Source of the DNA: Takifugu bimaculatus
Taxonomy: Eukaryota; Chordata; Actinopteri; Tetraodontiformes; Tetraodontidae
Length of the DNA: 64,000 nucleotides
Direction of reading: 5' to 3'
Assembly: GCA_004026145.2 (NCBI GenBank)
Contig: CP034975.1
Location: 14,775,889 to 14,839,888, forward strand
Under the pieces are notes generated by a model. The model saw only the letters and a program-made list of their open reading frames with translations. It had not been told where the DNA came from and ran no database searches. Made by a program: the position numbers and the translations under genes. This document shows, piece by piece, positions 48,500-64,000 of this stretch (positions are counted from its first letter, which is position 1; each line of letters opens with the position of its first letter).

Positions 48500-51354
48500 A
48501 GTCATATAGAATTTGTCCAAACAGAAAAGAAAGAAAAGCAATGAAACATATACAATAATTCAAGTTTTGGTGGCTGGGGACTGAACAGGCAGAAATAGAG
48601 GCAGATCTCTGCACCGACAGAGTCGCCATCCTCTCCTCAGTTTCAACTCTGAGCCGTTTTGGGCAACAGAAACTAGGAAAAGAGGAGCGGTGGGGGGCAG
48701 GTTTGAGAGGTGGTCCACTGAGCCAGGTGCAGTCAGGTCAGCTATGGCGGAGATATGCAGGGCTGCTTTTGTGTTTGTGCTCTCAGGTTTCATACCCTCA
48801 CACAAGCATGCACACATGCACTGACCCATTGTCAGTGTGTTTATTTGTACCCTGTCAGACAGTTTATAATATCTCACCGCTACAAGAATCCGCTTCTGAC
48901 GAACAGATGCTCTGCACGGACAGCAGACGGTGGAGGAGACAATGCAAAGTCACCCTGCCGGACAAATATGGGAGCAGACCGCTGCTGCACCATGAGGCAG
49001 TTAAGCCAACAGGCCCGTCACACCTCTGCTGGTCTCTATCAGACATGCCTGGTCCGACATCAACACAGGTCCATGGTTTCACCCTGCAGCACACAACCAA
49101 CCTCTTTAACTTCTAGTTGCAACGCCTTGCACAAAGCATGGGTGCAAATAGACATTTATGTGGATAAAGCATCCAGTACTCTCCCCGAGCTGCACTGATT
49201 CCCTATGGATGAGCAGCCATAGGTCTATCCTGACATATATTCTAAACTATATACTGATAGATTTGGTTAGAACTTTCATAATTGTAAACAGGCTTAGTTC
49301 TGAACACATTGAATAGCCACACATCTCTGTTATTTATATCCTGTTTTGACATTATTTACTGAAAGCCTAAATTGTTCGGATCAGAAGCTGGATGCTGTTT
49401 GGTGTAAGACACACTCACTTTGTTCTTATAGACTGTGGTGTGTTGCTGGTAATACACCCTGTGGTGTCCTTTTATACACCTGTATCCTCTGTGTATCATT
49501 GGCAGCTTTAGAGCTGGAGACAGAACTGTCCTTTCCTGAACAAGGACAGTAACAGCCAGTCATCAACTGTGTACTCAGCTGCCAGCTGGCATCAGCAATA
49601 ACGTGGAAGATCCGCCTAATGATGTGGGTCATAATTTGGGCCCACTGGTCACCAGAGGAATCTGGTTTTAAGCTTCAGAGTAGCAGCAGCACAGCAGCCA
49701 TGAGAAAACTAAAGTCCTTGAGAGCCGCTATAATTACGCGTGGTTTCATTAGGTTATGACACAATATTGTACAAAAATAAAGAAATACAAATTGAAAATA
49801 ACTGTAGAAAATAATAGCAGGCGTTACTGAAGCGTAATCTGCTGCTGACACTAAGACCCTTTGTGGTCCTTTAGTTCCCTTCAGGTAGGGATATTCTGCT
49901 GGGTTTTGGCTGGAGGGTCGTCCATGAACCACTGAGTTCTTGCTTTCAGCTGTTCCTTAAAGGACTTCTGTGTGCCGCTTTACTCCTCTGGGAGTTACAG
50001 GGGTGTCCCCAGGTGGATCTGCTGCCCCTCACTTTCCTCCAACTCTTGAGCAAGTCCCACATTCAGATAATATGGGATGGTGGATGCAGCCCGTGGGTTA
50101 CAGCAGAGGCCACAGGAAAGCCCCGCTCTGTTCAAATTCAATAAATCTCATTTCTTGCCAAATCCGATCGAGCCAAGAATGTTGTCTGTTGCGAAATCTC
50201 CAGCCTTTTATGATCAAAAATATGCTGACTCTGCTCTTTAGAAATGTCCAATGCTAGCCCCACTATTCACTAGTGGACGTGTCCAAATTAGTCCCCTTTT
50301 AATCAATGGTAATGATTGAGATTGTTGTTGGCCTCATACGGCCTTAAAAGTTCAAGTTTTTCTTAAAGGTATGACAGATGATGATGAATCTTTGTCTTCA
50401 GCATCATATCGATCCGCACAGGATGAGATGGTCATTCTGAGTTTCTGACTGTTTCATTCATTTCATTCGTTCATCGTAGTCCACCTTTGATTGCAATACC
50501 ATAACATCGGTAATCTGTAGCCGTCTGATGTAAGACGAACGGCCTTTTGTAGCTGTGACCGAAGATGTTGCCACGTTTCTGCCACGATTGTTTTCTTTTT
50601 TCTGGGACCGCGCAGTATGTAGAGGACTTAAAATATAATATCCTGATCCCAACCTATCCTCGATCCGGTCTTTGATCTTTATCCAATCCTAAAAATAACC
50701 TTGATCCTGACCCTGAAATGATTAAGCAGGCATCCAAAACAGAATAGGACAGATGGTTTCAGAAATGGGGGCTTTAGATGACAAACGCTGGTTAGAGCTC
50801 TGCCTTTTGCTGGTGCAGAAAGACATAAGAAAGAGCATGTGAAAATATGAATCTGGGAGAGTGTCGTCAACTTTGATTCATATTCAAAACATCATTAGGC
50901 CACAACTAATACACTGCAAGAGTAAATGTAAAATACTAAAAGCGGTAAAGTGATAATGGTGACATCCTCTGCATGATACGCTCTCTGGTCATATTCTGTT
51001 TAATTTCTTTTTACAAATTAATGGCATATTGTCTATCAAAAGCCTAAATCCTTCTTTTTCCTGTTTCAAAGGTTCACACTTTCACTGACCCTTCCAGGTT
51101 GTGTTCTCCTACTGGTCTCTGGAGGCTCGTGGCTGTGGATCATGGAGTCGCCTGAAGAAACAATGCTTTTACCTTTGAGTCTGCCGCCCTTGGATCTCTA
51201 CAATAGCTACAGGAATAATTTATGACAAACGCCGGGGATATATATGGAGGAACTGTAAATAACCACGAGATCACTACCAAGAGATAGCCAATACCCAAGA
51301 GACGCTGCGATTTACTGGATATCCTGGGAACATCGGGTTGCTGGTACACTCAAC

Positions 51355-54668
<3,314 letters not shown>

Positions 54669-54859
54669 ACAGCGGCCAGCGACATCTGGAGCCCTCAGCA
54701 CAACACTGCCAGCTATTCTGGGAGTTTGTATCATTGGTTTCACCTTGAAAGTAACCTTTGACCTTTCTCTAGAATGGAAATCAGACACCACTCTCTATAG
54801 AGGCTCTCTTCACTAAAACTCTGCTGTGTAACTGCATAACTCATCTATCCTCTAAATGC

Positions 54860-54970
54860 ATGTCTTTGGAATGGGGGAGGAAGCAGGAGTACCCAGACCC
54901 AGGGAGGACATGCAAACCCAGGAGATTCAAACCCAGAACCTTCTTGCTGTGAGGAGACAGTGCTAATGAG
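54860..54970 (-). repeat. Teleost tRNA-like/SINE-type repeat, minus orientation
   Basis: Words GGAGGAAGCAGGAGTACCC, GGGAGGACATGCAAACCC and CCCAGAACCTTCTTGCTG are part of a very common teleost repeat, here just after the ndp stop codon. A copy in the other orientation lies at 58,880-59,120. Confidence 0.65.
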
Positions 54971-55444
54971 TGTAGTCAGACCTTGCCTGAAGCTTGCCTG
55001 TCATATTTGAGTCATGGTTACATGTGAATTATATGGTTGTGCTGCTGCTGCATGAGAGCAATTATTGCCTGAGACAAACTGTTCATCAGGAGTCCATTTT
55101 AATGTAATGAAAATGTAAACTTGTAATTATTGTCAGGTGATAGATGCATTCTATTTATTAACTGTAAATTAAATGGACTTCTAGCTTTTGGTGTTCAAAA
55201 TAACACAATAATAAGTGTTTGTTGAGGTGAAACACAAATGATACATTTGTGTAAATGTGTTGTAACTTCAGTGCCACCCACAGCTGACACTATTCTGGTT
55301 CATTAAAATTAATGTTTGTTTCCTTTGACTTTAGGAGTTAGTCTGCAGCTCTGCTGTCTTTGGCGTGCACTCCACGAAAACAGTGCCACCGACATGAGAT
55401 TGACTTCATTTAAATGTTCTTGGCTTCATTAAAATGATACAGCT

Positions 55445-55450
55445 AATAAA
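55445..55450 (+). terminator. Poly(A) signal candidate for ndp
   Basis: AATAAA followed by a TG-rich stretch, 777 bases after the stop codon. A second AATAAA is at 55,667-55,672. Confidence 0.5.
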
Positions 55451-55824
55451 AATTAAGTGTTTTAACTTTAATCTGTTTCTGGTTGTGAAGTGGGATAATT
55501 TAAAAAAAAAAAAGATTATAATCCTTTACATTACACGTATACAGTACTAGAATTATAAACTGCATCACCTGAAAAACAAAATCAGTGAGTTTATATGTTG
55601 AATTACAATTAAAATTAATGCCAACGACCGTGTTACTGTATCAGACATGTAACACACTGATACCAAAATAAAAGTCTCCTGTACCTCCAGAATTATTACG
55701 ATAGATTTCACCTGAGACCGAAACACACATTTATTCATTTGGAATTGCTGGAGCCTGTGTGCCGGTGGTAACCAGAAAGAGACTGGTTTCCATTTGTCTT
55801 TTGATTATGAATGTTTAGCTCTCT

Positions 55825-55839
55825 GCTGCCCTCTTCTGG
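55825..55839 (-). promoter_or_regulatory. CTCF-like motif, minus strand
   Basis: CCAGAAGAGGGCAGC on the minus strand matches 14 of 15 consensus positions, between ndp and mao. Confidence 0.3.
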
Positions 55840-56632
55840 CAGGGCTATAATCCACAGCGGCCATGAACATGCCGGCACTCTGTGGCGTGCACAGACACAT
55901 AGATCTAGAAGCTAAAAGCAGCAGTGCTGCACAGCTGCAGCCATCCTCCCCTGCCCCACCAGCCAGGTACCAGGTCAATGAACTGAGGGTATTGTTTGCC
56001 TCCTAAGTTTGGTTGCCAAACTATAACTTGCATTTATTCATCTTGGTTGTGAAATACTCTGTCTCAAACTGCAGCAAGCAGCTGAGCAGCCGCTCAACAC
56101 TGGCCAAAATCAATCATAAATTTAACACGATTCCACATGGCACACAATCTGCCCTTATTTTTCTCTGAGCACCTGCCCCCCCCCAAACTATCTGTGCACC
56201 CCTGCAGCTCACACCAGGCCATCCTTTCCTTTGCTGACCAGCTGTTACAACAAATAGAGACTTAACAGTGGCCAATGAACCCATGGATGAAGCTTTGGTA
56301 AAAGACCAGGCCTAAGAAGTGTTTAATCATCTTTATAGATGCCGTCCAACCATCTTTATCCATCAAGGCCACAGAGATTTGACGAGAAGGAGGGGAAATT
56401 ACGGCAGTCATCTGCCAACTGGACAAGATGCACAAACCATTCCCAGACCTCACATTTGTAAAAGCCTCTCCGCTCCCTCTGAAGATGCTGCTAGTTCCAT
56501 GTTGAACACAATTAATGCTATCTGAATGCTTTTCTTTGCATTGTGCTCCCTTTAAAATGTTTTTGAAGGTCTATTATTGGCTGATCTATGGCATAACCAG
56601 GTCAGCGTTACAAGGATATTGAACACCAGAGA

Positions 56633-56656
56633 GCACACACACGCGCGCGCACACAC

Positions 56657-56710
<54 letters not shown>
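56633..56710. repeat. (CA)n microsatellite with CG interruption
   Basis: CACGCG start followed by about 28 CA units, directly before the SINE-like copy. Confidence 0.95.
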
Positions 56711-56712
<2 letters not shown>

Positions 56713-56754
56713 AGGGTTCATGGGGTCGTGGGGAGGGTGCAGATATGGGTGAAG

Positions 56755-56945
56755 AGTTGCCAGTTCATCGCAGGGCCCTATGTAAGCATTTGTGGCTTTG
56801 GTATCTTGCTCAAAAGTACCTTGGCAGTGCTCTGAAGGTGTCCTGCCACTTTCCCCTACTACCAGAACACCTTTCATGTTTTGTCCGCACTGGGGCTTGA
56901 ACCTAGAGCCCTCTGCTTCTCAGCTCAGTCCCCCAACAGATCCAT
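56755..56945 (+). repeat. SINE-like interspersed repeat, copy 2
   Basis: Same orientation and word order as the tlk2 intron copy: CGCAGGGCCCTATGTAAGC, AAAGTACCTTGGCAGTGCTC, GAAGGTGTCCTG, GGGGCTTGAACC and CTCAGTCCCC. Confidence 0.75.
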
Positions 56946-57129
56946 CTAATCTAATCTAAATTAATATTGACGTATGGCATAACTCATATTAGCAAAGGTT
57001 TATATTATGGAAAATCCCATTTTAACACGCACAGTTTGCGAGCCTTCAGCCACAGCAGCACCTTCAGACAGTCACCAGAAGCAGCGCTGACTCGCCGCGG
57101 ACAAAACATCCCCAATAATCCAGCAGGGC

Positions 57130-57252
57130 TGCGGCTCTGGTGTCTGTGGGCGGAGCCTGGTGGGACGGTGCCAGCCCGGTCAGTTTAAGGGGCGCAGCCT
57201 GCGCCTTCTGCGGCGAGATCAGCCAGTAGTCGCACAGACCGCACGCGCCGTC
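57130..57252 (+). promoter_or_regulatory. GC-rich, TATA-less promoter region of mao
   Basis: GTGGGCGGAGCC and AAGGGGCGCAGCC are Sp1/KLF-type boxes within 110 bases of the start codon, and no TATA box is seen. Mammalian MAO promoters are likewise driven by Sp1/KLF sites. Confidence 0.45.
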
Positions 57253-60200
57253 ATGACTGCAGCCAGCGAGCCCTACGACGTTATAGTGGTCGGCGGAGGA
57301 ATATCAGGTGGGTGGATAACGCTCAGCTCGGTTTTGACGCGTGGTTGTTGTTGTTGGGTTTTTTTTGCAGTGGTTTTTTTGCAGACGGTGGTCGCGATCT
57401 ACTGCATGAGACAACTGTTGCTGGACGTTGGTGGCTCTGCGGCCACTGAACTGTGCAGCCTCTGCAGCAGGGGAGCCTTCGTCGTCTGCAACACACCTTG
57501 TTCTTGATGCACCGTCGTGCCTGATCACCCTCATGTCTTCCTGTCCACCGCTGTACGGCAACGGCGCTGCCTGTTAAGTAACAGCTAATCAGGCAGGACA
57601 TACTCTGCATTACATAAGAGAGGGGCGTGGATATATCATAGATAATTATGGTTGCGTTTCTCAGACGAACATGTGACCCGATGACCGCTTTGAGGAACCT
57701 GTAATCAGCATGTATCCTTTGCAGCTGGCCAGCTGACCCGTGTGATACATGCATTTGGTGTTAAACTCCATTTTGCCTGGTAATGATAATCCATTGAAGA
57801 TCTTGTCCATAGATCTGTGAATTGGTTTACTTTTATGTGTGATGCTCCATGCACACCTCCTCGTGTGTTTCCATAAATGGAAATATTGCTTGTTGTGTCC
57901 TGTTTGCTGTGTGTCCCTACACATGTAGAGAAGCATTCTTATCAACTATAACTATCATCTGTGTAGCAGGAAGCCCTGATCTAATTTTTATGGTTCATGC
58001 ACAGTCTGCATTTCTGCAAAACCTTCATTCACGTGACCCTCCAGTCTCACCACATAAGCAAAGCAATGCAAAATCACAAAATGGAGGGAAAGTCCATGCC
58101 TGGAACACAGAATCCCCATCCCCGGGTTCTGTGTTCCTGTCTGTGATTGATTACAGAGATAAACTTGCAGTGCTTCCTGCATTCTCCAGGCTCTGGATCT
58201 TGTATATCACGCTGCATTGCAATGGGAGATACATTCTCGGAAAAATTGCGATTTTTTTTTCACAAACTTGTCTCGTTAACAAAAACAAACTCATATCGCA
58301 CCAGTGCCAGTGGAGCCGCACGTTTTAGTGCACCTTTTGTATACAGTGCCACTAAACAGTGCGTGGCTGTATAATTCCATCCATGCACTGCTTTGCCCTT
58401 GCTGGATTGTGGGGCGCTGCAGGCAGGAGGTGAGGTGCATGCTGGTGGAGTCGCCAGCTCACCAGTAGAATAATTAAAACAGGATAATAGACCTTGTTAG
58501 TTCTTGAAATAGGGAAATGCTTCATGTGTATCCCACAGTGTGTATCTGTGCTCTGGTAGTCATGTCTCAGTATTCTGCTATGGCAGTAGAATTGAGTTAA
58601 TATAGCTGCCTGTACATGTTCACCATCAGCGAAAGGTTCGGCACATTTGGCACTGCAGCGCTCCAGTTGGCTTCAGTGGCTCTTTCAGCAGTTGCAAAAT
58701 GTTTAAGAATGCCAACCTTCTTTTTCTTTAGTAGCCGTATTTAGTAGCCTCTGTTCTTGTTCTAACTAGTATTTGTGTTAGTAGGAGCATCAGTTTGGGT
58801 CACTTACCTAGTACAGTGGTTATGGTTTCTGTCTTTGGATCGAAAAAATCAAGCTCCATCCTGCTGTAGTGGATCAGGACAGTCATCAAACAGTCTTAGC
58901 CAAAAGGTTCAGGGTTTGATTCCGGGTCTGAGCTCTTGCAATGGGAATTTTGCATCTTTCATGCAGTTTCCAACAATAAACAGGGACATTAAAATGTTTG
59001 GAGACACTAAATCCCCCCATGTGTGTGTGTGTGTGTGTGTGTGTGCGCGATGGACTGGCAACCCATTGGTGTGTTTTCACCACTCCCCCGGCGATCGCTG
59101 GGATTGACAGCCAATAAAAGTTTTAGGTCCTTGTTGGTGTAAATTGCATCGAGACGGGGGCTAACAAATGCTCGAGAGAAATCCGATAAGACAGGCAGAC
59201 AGCCTCCCAGCTGCATTTCCTCCGCTCTGCCTTGTTGTGTCACATTAGGAGCTTGTAATTACACAATTTGTTTCGCCTGCTGCCCTTTACTGGGCTGCAG
59301 TGAGCTTCACATATAACAATCAACGTCAAGCCCAGGAGCAGCCGTAGCAGCGTGATGGTGAATGCTCTTGTCTCTCGGTGTTGATGCCGGCCTTTCTCCT
59401 AACGTAACGTTTCTTGATTTGAATACAAATTTAATACAACAGTTGTAACTTTTTAACCCTCCGGCATAAGTCTGACGATCCTGAAGGACTGCTGGAACTT
59501 TCTGACAAAATCAACACTTTGTGACAACAGCCGGACAGAGGAGGCCTCTTAACATAGGGAGGGATAAAAGTAGACAAGAAAAACAGAAACAAGGGGCGTA
59601 AACATGGAGGCAAACCTGTAAAACACATCAAATCTAGCTGATGTGGACTTCATGGTGTGGCAGTTTTTCACATACACAAAAAATGTAATTCAATATTCCA
59701 GAAGTAAAGAATAATCTTATCACACTCACACGTGACAATCTGAAGCAATAGATTGAACAAAAAAACAACCTGGGCAGAGCTAAAAAAAAGTTCACAGTCT
59801 AGTTCATCACAAGACATTGTCCCACAGGAGGACATTGTGTCCACCACAGGCTCAGACATGTAGTGCCAAAGCAGCCGCCTATTCCACCAGCTGTTGCTGA
59901 GGTGGAATAGCTGCATTGAGTTTCAGCCCAGATCCCTCTCTCTCTCTCACACACACACAGTTGTGGCAGACTCGATCCAAACCCCTTTATTCAGACTGCA
60001 TTTGATTGGTGCGCTGTACGTGTTCCCCCAGCGCCAGCTGATGGTTATATGATACCTTACAGAGGAACCTGTTCTAATTCTATTGAGCCCATTAATGCTT
60101 ATTTACATCATATCTTCAGGCACAGATGTGAGGTCATGCAAACTGATATCCAGGTGCATGTTTGAGAGTGTGAGTGAGTGAGAGAGAGAGAGACGTTTAT

Positions 60201-63200
60201 AAACAATGCACACATTTCTAAACAACTGTTCTAATGGAATTTTGAATTGAATCAGAAAACATTGGACTGCAGAAATACTGGACATCAAGATCTGTTCTGA
60301 AAGTATAAGAAGTGCACAAAACAGTGGCTGAGTGAGAGTTAAGACTTTATTATCCCTGGGGAAATCATGTTTCACAGCACCGACTTATTCCCCAGCTGAT
60401 GCCTGCGCATCAGAAGAACAATAACCCCACATTAGGGAGCACACAGGTCAAGAATGGCAAACAAAAGGTGTCGACTCTCAACAAAGTCCATGTTCTGCCT
60501 GTTCGATGAGGCCAGGATCAGACTGCTGCTTCTCAGTGTTGCGTATCTGCGTCCTGAGGTGGGGTGAGGGAGGATTCTGGACTCTGGTAGTTGTGCATGC
60601 GAGCTCGGCTTTGTTTTTTTGCAATGACGCATTATATGTACTGTACATAGGTCTTGACCATCGGCAGGGAACAGGCTGGGCGTTTGGGAATCGTTGGGAT
60701 ATGCAAATATATTTTCAGATGTGCACATAAATGAGCCAATTGCTCGTATAGGAATGCATGCACAGCTGGCAATCGTTTAGCAGGTAGCCTGCGTTCAGCT
60801 GTTAATGCTCCCAGTAGTCACAGTGACAGGAAAGGAGCAGAAATCAGCGTTCTCTCCCAGAATAGCTGGCCTTTCTCCACCGTTTCAAATGCCTCCAGGC
60901 AGAGTTTGATTTCACAAGTGAAATGGTAAAGCTCACGAATGGGGGAGAATCAGATCTTTATTATGCCTTTCATGAAATATTACTGAGGTGCCCAGCGTGG
61001 TGAGGGCAGGCAAAGGGCAGAAATATGCTAAGCAAAGAGTAAACTATGGTTAATAAAGTCATTTTACAGTATTCAGTCACTGTAAAGGTTCTGCTTACAC
61101 AACTTTGGTGTGGCTAAAATATTTAGGAGAGGTCTAAACAGTCATGATCCTGCAGATTCACAGAGTATTCCCATGCCGCTGTGCTGGCCGGAGCACTGCT
61201 CTGCCACGATTGTGCAGTGTTGTTGCCTAACTCTTCTTTGTCATTTATTTATGGGGGTTCTTTGCACTTTTTCTGTTGCACAACATAGCGGGGGTTCATG
61301 GTTCATTTTGCCATTGCAGCTACCTGCCAGTTTTTTTTTACATCAATCAACAACACAACACAAAAACAAAACAACACAATGACCCCCTGTCAATACTGTG
61401 TTGGTCTCCCGTTTGCTGCCAAACCAGTCCTGGCACAGACGTCCATCTAGCTCCTACGTCCCTTAAGGAAACCCTAAAAACAGATGTAAGAAGCCAGAGC
61501 GTGTTCTGTGAGGCCTCAGCTATGTGCTTCACGGCAGTGCTCTGGTCTTTGTCCCCGGTTTGGTCAGCTATCAGTGTGCATGAGCTGCAAACAGCAGTGG
61601 GGAGATAGGAGATGATCTTTTGAGCTGTCTTCTGTTTTTTTTTCTGAAGAAAATTAAAAAGGTTGCAATATAACTTTATGTGGAGGGGGAAAAAAGAGAA
61701 ATAGTCCATTTGAGGCACCATGTGACTATGGTAGTTGAACCACTCATGCTGCTACTGTTGACAGCCAAAACGGTGCAGTTCTGCATTCGTGACTTTGTTC
61801 ATTTTTGCTACCTGTATTTTCGGTTATTCCTGTGTGTTGAACCTCTTCATGTGTTACTTGTTGATTCTATTGAAGTGGTTTGATGTTACATCTCTGCTTG
61901 GGGAATCGGGGCATGACGCTGCCTCTGGTCATAACCCTCGTTAAATAACCATGAGATGAGCTGTTAAATATTTGCTAATCAGTCTAAGCCCAGGATGACA
62001 ATGCATACCATAATTAGGGATATTTTTTAAGCTCATAAGACAACATTGTTCATGCACTACGTGCTTCACCTGTGTGAGGTTAAAGACAAAGTTACAACTT
62101 TCCTGTAGTCTTTGGCAGAACACTGTCTCGGTGATGTACGCCCCCAGCAGGGCAGTGAGAAGTACGGATTCACTTATAAATCTTATTAGTAACATTTAAC
62201 ATTTTGAATAAAGTGCCAAAAACAAATCTATAGCATTGGTGAATCACAAAGCGCTGCTTGCCACTATTCTAATGAGCACTGAAGCTACGTGTTCTTATAC
62301 TATATGCATGAGAGACCTGCACAGGAATAGACCTAAAACATCAACAAAGTCCCCTGATTTTGTGATATGTGGTCTGGGTGATGCACCACTCTTCTCTATC
62401 TCTGTGCTCTCCAGAGTGCATTCTATATCTTTTTTTACTGACATGGTCCAGAGCTCCAGAGGTATATGTCAGCATAATGTACATTTATGTTGCATCTTAT
62501 TGAATCAGAGATGGCCTTAGGTCAGCACATAAAAGCTTTTATGTAATGAAGTTTATCATTTGTTGTGTGTCATAGTATGACTCCACATTTTGGATCCCAT
62601 GAGCAGCAGGTCAGCCAGGTTATGATTTGCTGAAGTGGTTTTCTGTTTTTCCCGAGTGCTGCTCATCTTTTTTCATTTTGGTTGCTGCTCAACACTTAAC
62701 TCGGTTGTTTAAATGACTCAATAGTCCTTCACAAAGCAGTAAACCTATTCGGTGCCTTCCTAACATGGTCTGTTCATCTGCAGGTTTGAGTGCAGCCAAA
62801 CTGTTGAAGGCCACTGGACTGAATCCTGTCGTGTTGGAAGCTAGGGACCGGGTCGGGGGCCGCACCTTCACTGTGCGGGTAAGAGTGGGGCCCGTCTTCT
62901 TCCACTGTAGTGTAGGCAATCAAGATTATATACACAGAAGACAGTCATTTTTCCAACAAAATATTCAGATTTGTACCTGATTATTTGTGTTAATCACAAA
63001 ATCAGGTCATGAGCAGTTATTATTTATTGTCATAGCAAAAACTGAATGTTGATGACGATGATTAACTGAATGATATGCAGTGTAACAAAGGATGTGCATA
63101 AACTCCTCGGCTTTACAGCTTGAGAGTGGTTGTAGGCGTCTTGGTGGCCGTCCTCACCAGACTTCTTCTTGCCCAGATTCTGAGGACACTCGGCTCTAGG

Positions 63201-63664
63201 ATCAGATTGTTTCCTGACTTTTAATTTCCAAAGATCTTCTCTCAGAGTTGCTTGGGATGTTTTTTTGTCTTCATGTAGCAACTGTAGAGGGAAAATGCTG
63301 AACCACACTAGAGCCCATAGATGCAGGTGTTATACTAGATTTACTTGAAACACATAGACTTCACCCAGGTGAATTGACAATGTTGGCATCATGAGTACTT
63401 TTACTCTTCAGGGTTTTAAATAATGAGGTTTGTAAAAAATCAGTTTTAATTTGACAAGAATGATGGGGTTTTTTTTCTTTATAATCTTGTAAAAAAAATA
63501 TTTTGTTTTTGTTCTTTTTATTCCAGAATAAGGAGACAAAATGGGTTGATCTGGGTGGGGCTTACGTTGGACCTACTCAAAACCGCATCCTGCGACTGGC
63601 GAAGGAGTACGGCATTAAAACCTACAAAGTCAACGAGGAGGAGAACCTGGTTCATTATGTCCAC
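57253..63664 (+). CDS. mao: Monoamine oxidase (3' partial; first three coding exons)
   Basis: Flavin enzyme of the outer mitochondrial membrane that oxidatively deaminates serotonin, dopamine and other amines. Exons in the window: 57253-57307, 62784-62878, 63527-63664, joined in phase; the rest lies to the right. MTAASEPYDVIVVGGGISGL carries the FAD-binding GxGxxG-type dinucleotide motif. It continues with SAAKLLKATGLNPVVLEARD (the Glu binds the ribose), RVGGRTFTV, and DLGGAYVGPTQNRILRLAKE with KTYKVNEEENLVHYVH. Teleosts are known to have one mao gene in place of MAOA/MAOB, and the residues here do not favour either. The 5.5-kb first intron holds repeats. Linkage to ndp is the same as in mammals. 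Confidence 0.95.
58880..59120 (+). repeat. Teleost tRNA-like/SINE-type repeat in mao intron 1
   Basis: GGTTCAGGGTTTGATTCCGG (B-box-like), a GGAGACACTAAAT block, a (TG)n run at 59,021-59,046, GATGGACTGGCAACCC and GCTGGGATTGACAGCC follow the order of a very common teleost repeat, with decay. Confidence 0.65.
60341..60372. repeat. Short repeat tail in mao intron 1
   Basis: GACTTTATTATCCCTGGGGA resembles the 'TTTATTGATCCCC' ending of common teleost LINE-type repeats. The remainder of intron 1 (59.2-62.7 kb) shows nothing else I can name. Confidence 0.35.
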
Positions 63665-63844
63665 GTGAGTCTGCTCTGGATATTTTAGGCTCGCTGTGCA
63701 AGACTGTTGTATGGATTTTTCTCTCAGCATTAATGTTTTCTGAACCTTAAAACATTCAAACTAGCTTCACCGTCTGTACACAGAACACAGGTCAGGAATG
63801 CCAAATTCAGAAAAAAATGGATTCCTCTTAACATCGACAGTATA

Positions 63845-64000
63845 GAGCTCCCACCCAACCTTCCCTCCTCTGCAATTCAGTGATGTTTGAAGGACTCCGA
63901 GCATGGACAGCCTGCTTCAAGTCATCCCACAGATTCTCGGTGATATTCAAATCTGGGGACTGGGATGGCCTTTCCAAAACATTGTACTTGTTCCTCTGCA
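63845..64000 (-). mobile_element. Tc1-like transposase C-terminal fragment (runs off the window)
   Basis: The minus strand reads NKYNVLERPSQSPDLNITEN, then LWDDLKQAVHARSPSNITEL. This is the last catalytic block of Tc1/mariner transposases (W.SQSPDLNPIENLW..LK..V..RSP.N..EL). The frame is open to the window edge and ends at a stop near 63,828. It sits in mao intron 3, antisense to the gene. The Pro after DLN is replaced by Ile. Confidence 0.85.

Larger units (their letters stand above)
46600..51090. other. fundc1-ndp spacer
   Basis: No coding exon recognised. It holds a LINE fragment (47,430-47,700), a poly(C) run (47,766-47,779) and the CT/TCTG array. The non-coding first exon of ndp, expected from the human gene structure, may lie here but cannot be placed. 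Confidence 0.5.
55850..57095. other. ndp-mao spacer
   Basis: No gene recognised. It contains the CA array and SINE-like copy 2, listed separately. The right-hand end becomes GC-richer toward the mao promoter. Confidence 0.5.

Noticed and set aside
50375..50445. Possible C/D snoRNA (TGATGA ... CTGA spacing)
   Set aside because: No closing stem, no recognisable guide, and not inside an expressed intron. Boxes this short occur often by chance.
57253..57507. Continuation of the mao first exon past the donor as a longer protein
   Set aside because: Homology to the FAD motif resumes at 62,784 in phase. The read-through is intronic.

Overview
The window is vertebrate nuclear DNA, almost certainly from a ray-finned (teleost) fish. 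The genes have many small exons with GT-AG introns. The proteins match vertebrate families at high identity but with fish-like divergence. Introns and spacers are full of (CA/TG)n arrays and degenerate fish LINE, SINE-like and Tc1 fragments. I see no bacterial, phage or CRISPR features. The species cannot be named from the sequence.

Layout. 1-10.6 kb (+): integrin beta-3, missing only its first (signal-peptide) exon, with its 3' UTR. 10.6-18.7 kb (+): tousled-like kinase 2, complete in coding exons but with two apparent one-base insertions in one exon. 18.8-22.1 kb (-): beclin-1, convergent with tlk2, with a CRE and MiT/CLEAR-type E-boxes upstream. 22.2-37.4 kb: a repeat-rich spacer with LINE pieces and a candidate TATA promoter. 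37.4-37.8 kb (+): the mir-222/mir-221 microRNA cluster. 37.8-44.2 kb: LINE remnants of an L1-like and an I/Nimb-like type. 44.4-46.6 kb (+): a FUN14-domain mitochondrial protein (fundc1 by position). 51.1-55.7 kb (+): norrin (ndp). 57.1 kb to the end (+): the first three coding exons of monoamine oxidase (mao), whose third intron holds a Tc1-type transposase fragment on the minus strand.

From memory of the human map, itgb3-tlk2-becn1 correspond to genes on 17q, and mir-222/221-fundc1-ndp-mao to Xp11. The window therefore joins two ancestral linkage blocks somewhere between becn1 and mir-222. beclin-1 (autophagy initiation) and FUN14 proteins (mitophagy receptors) act in related pathways, and norrin and MAO are long-standing neighbours, but nothing here suggests an operon-like unit. 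I found no wholly new biological system. The most useful points are the microRNA cluster and its possible promoter, two GC-AG introns, apparent coding indels in tlk2 and becn1, unusual residues in integrin beta-3, norrin, beclin-1 and the FUN14 protein, and the linkage junction.
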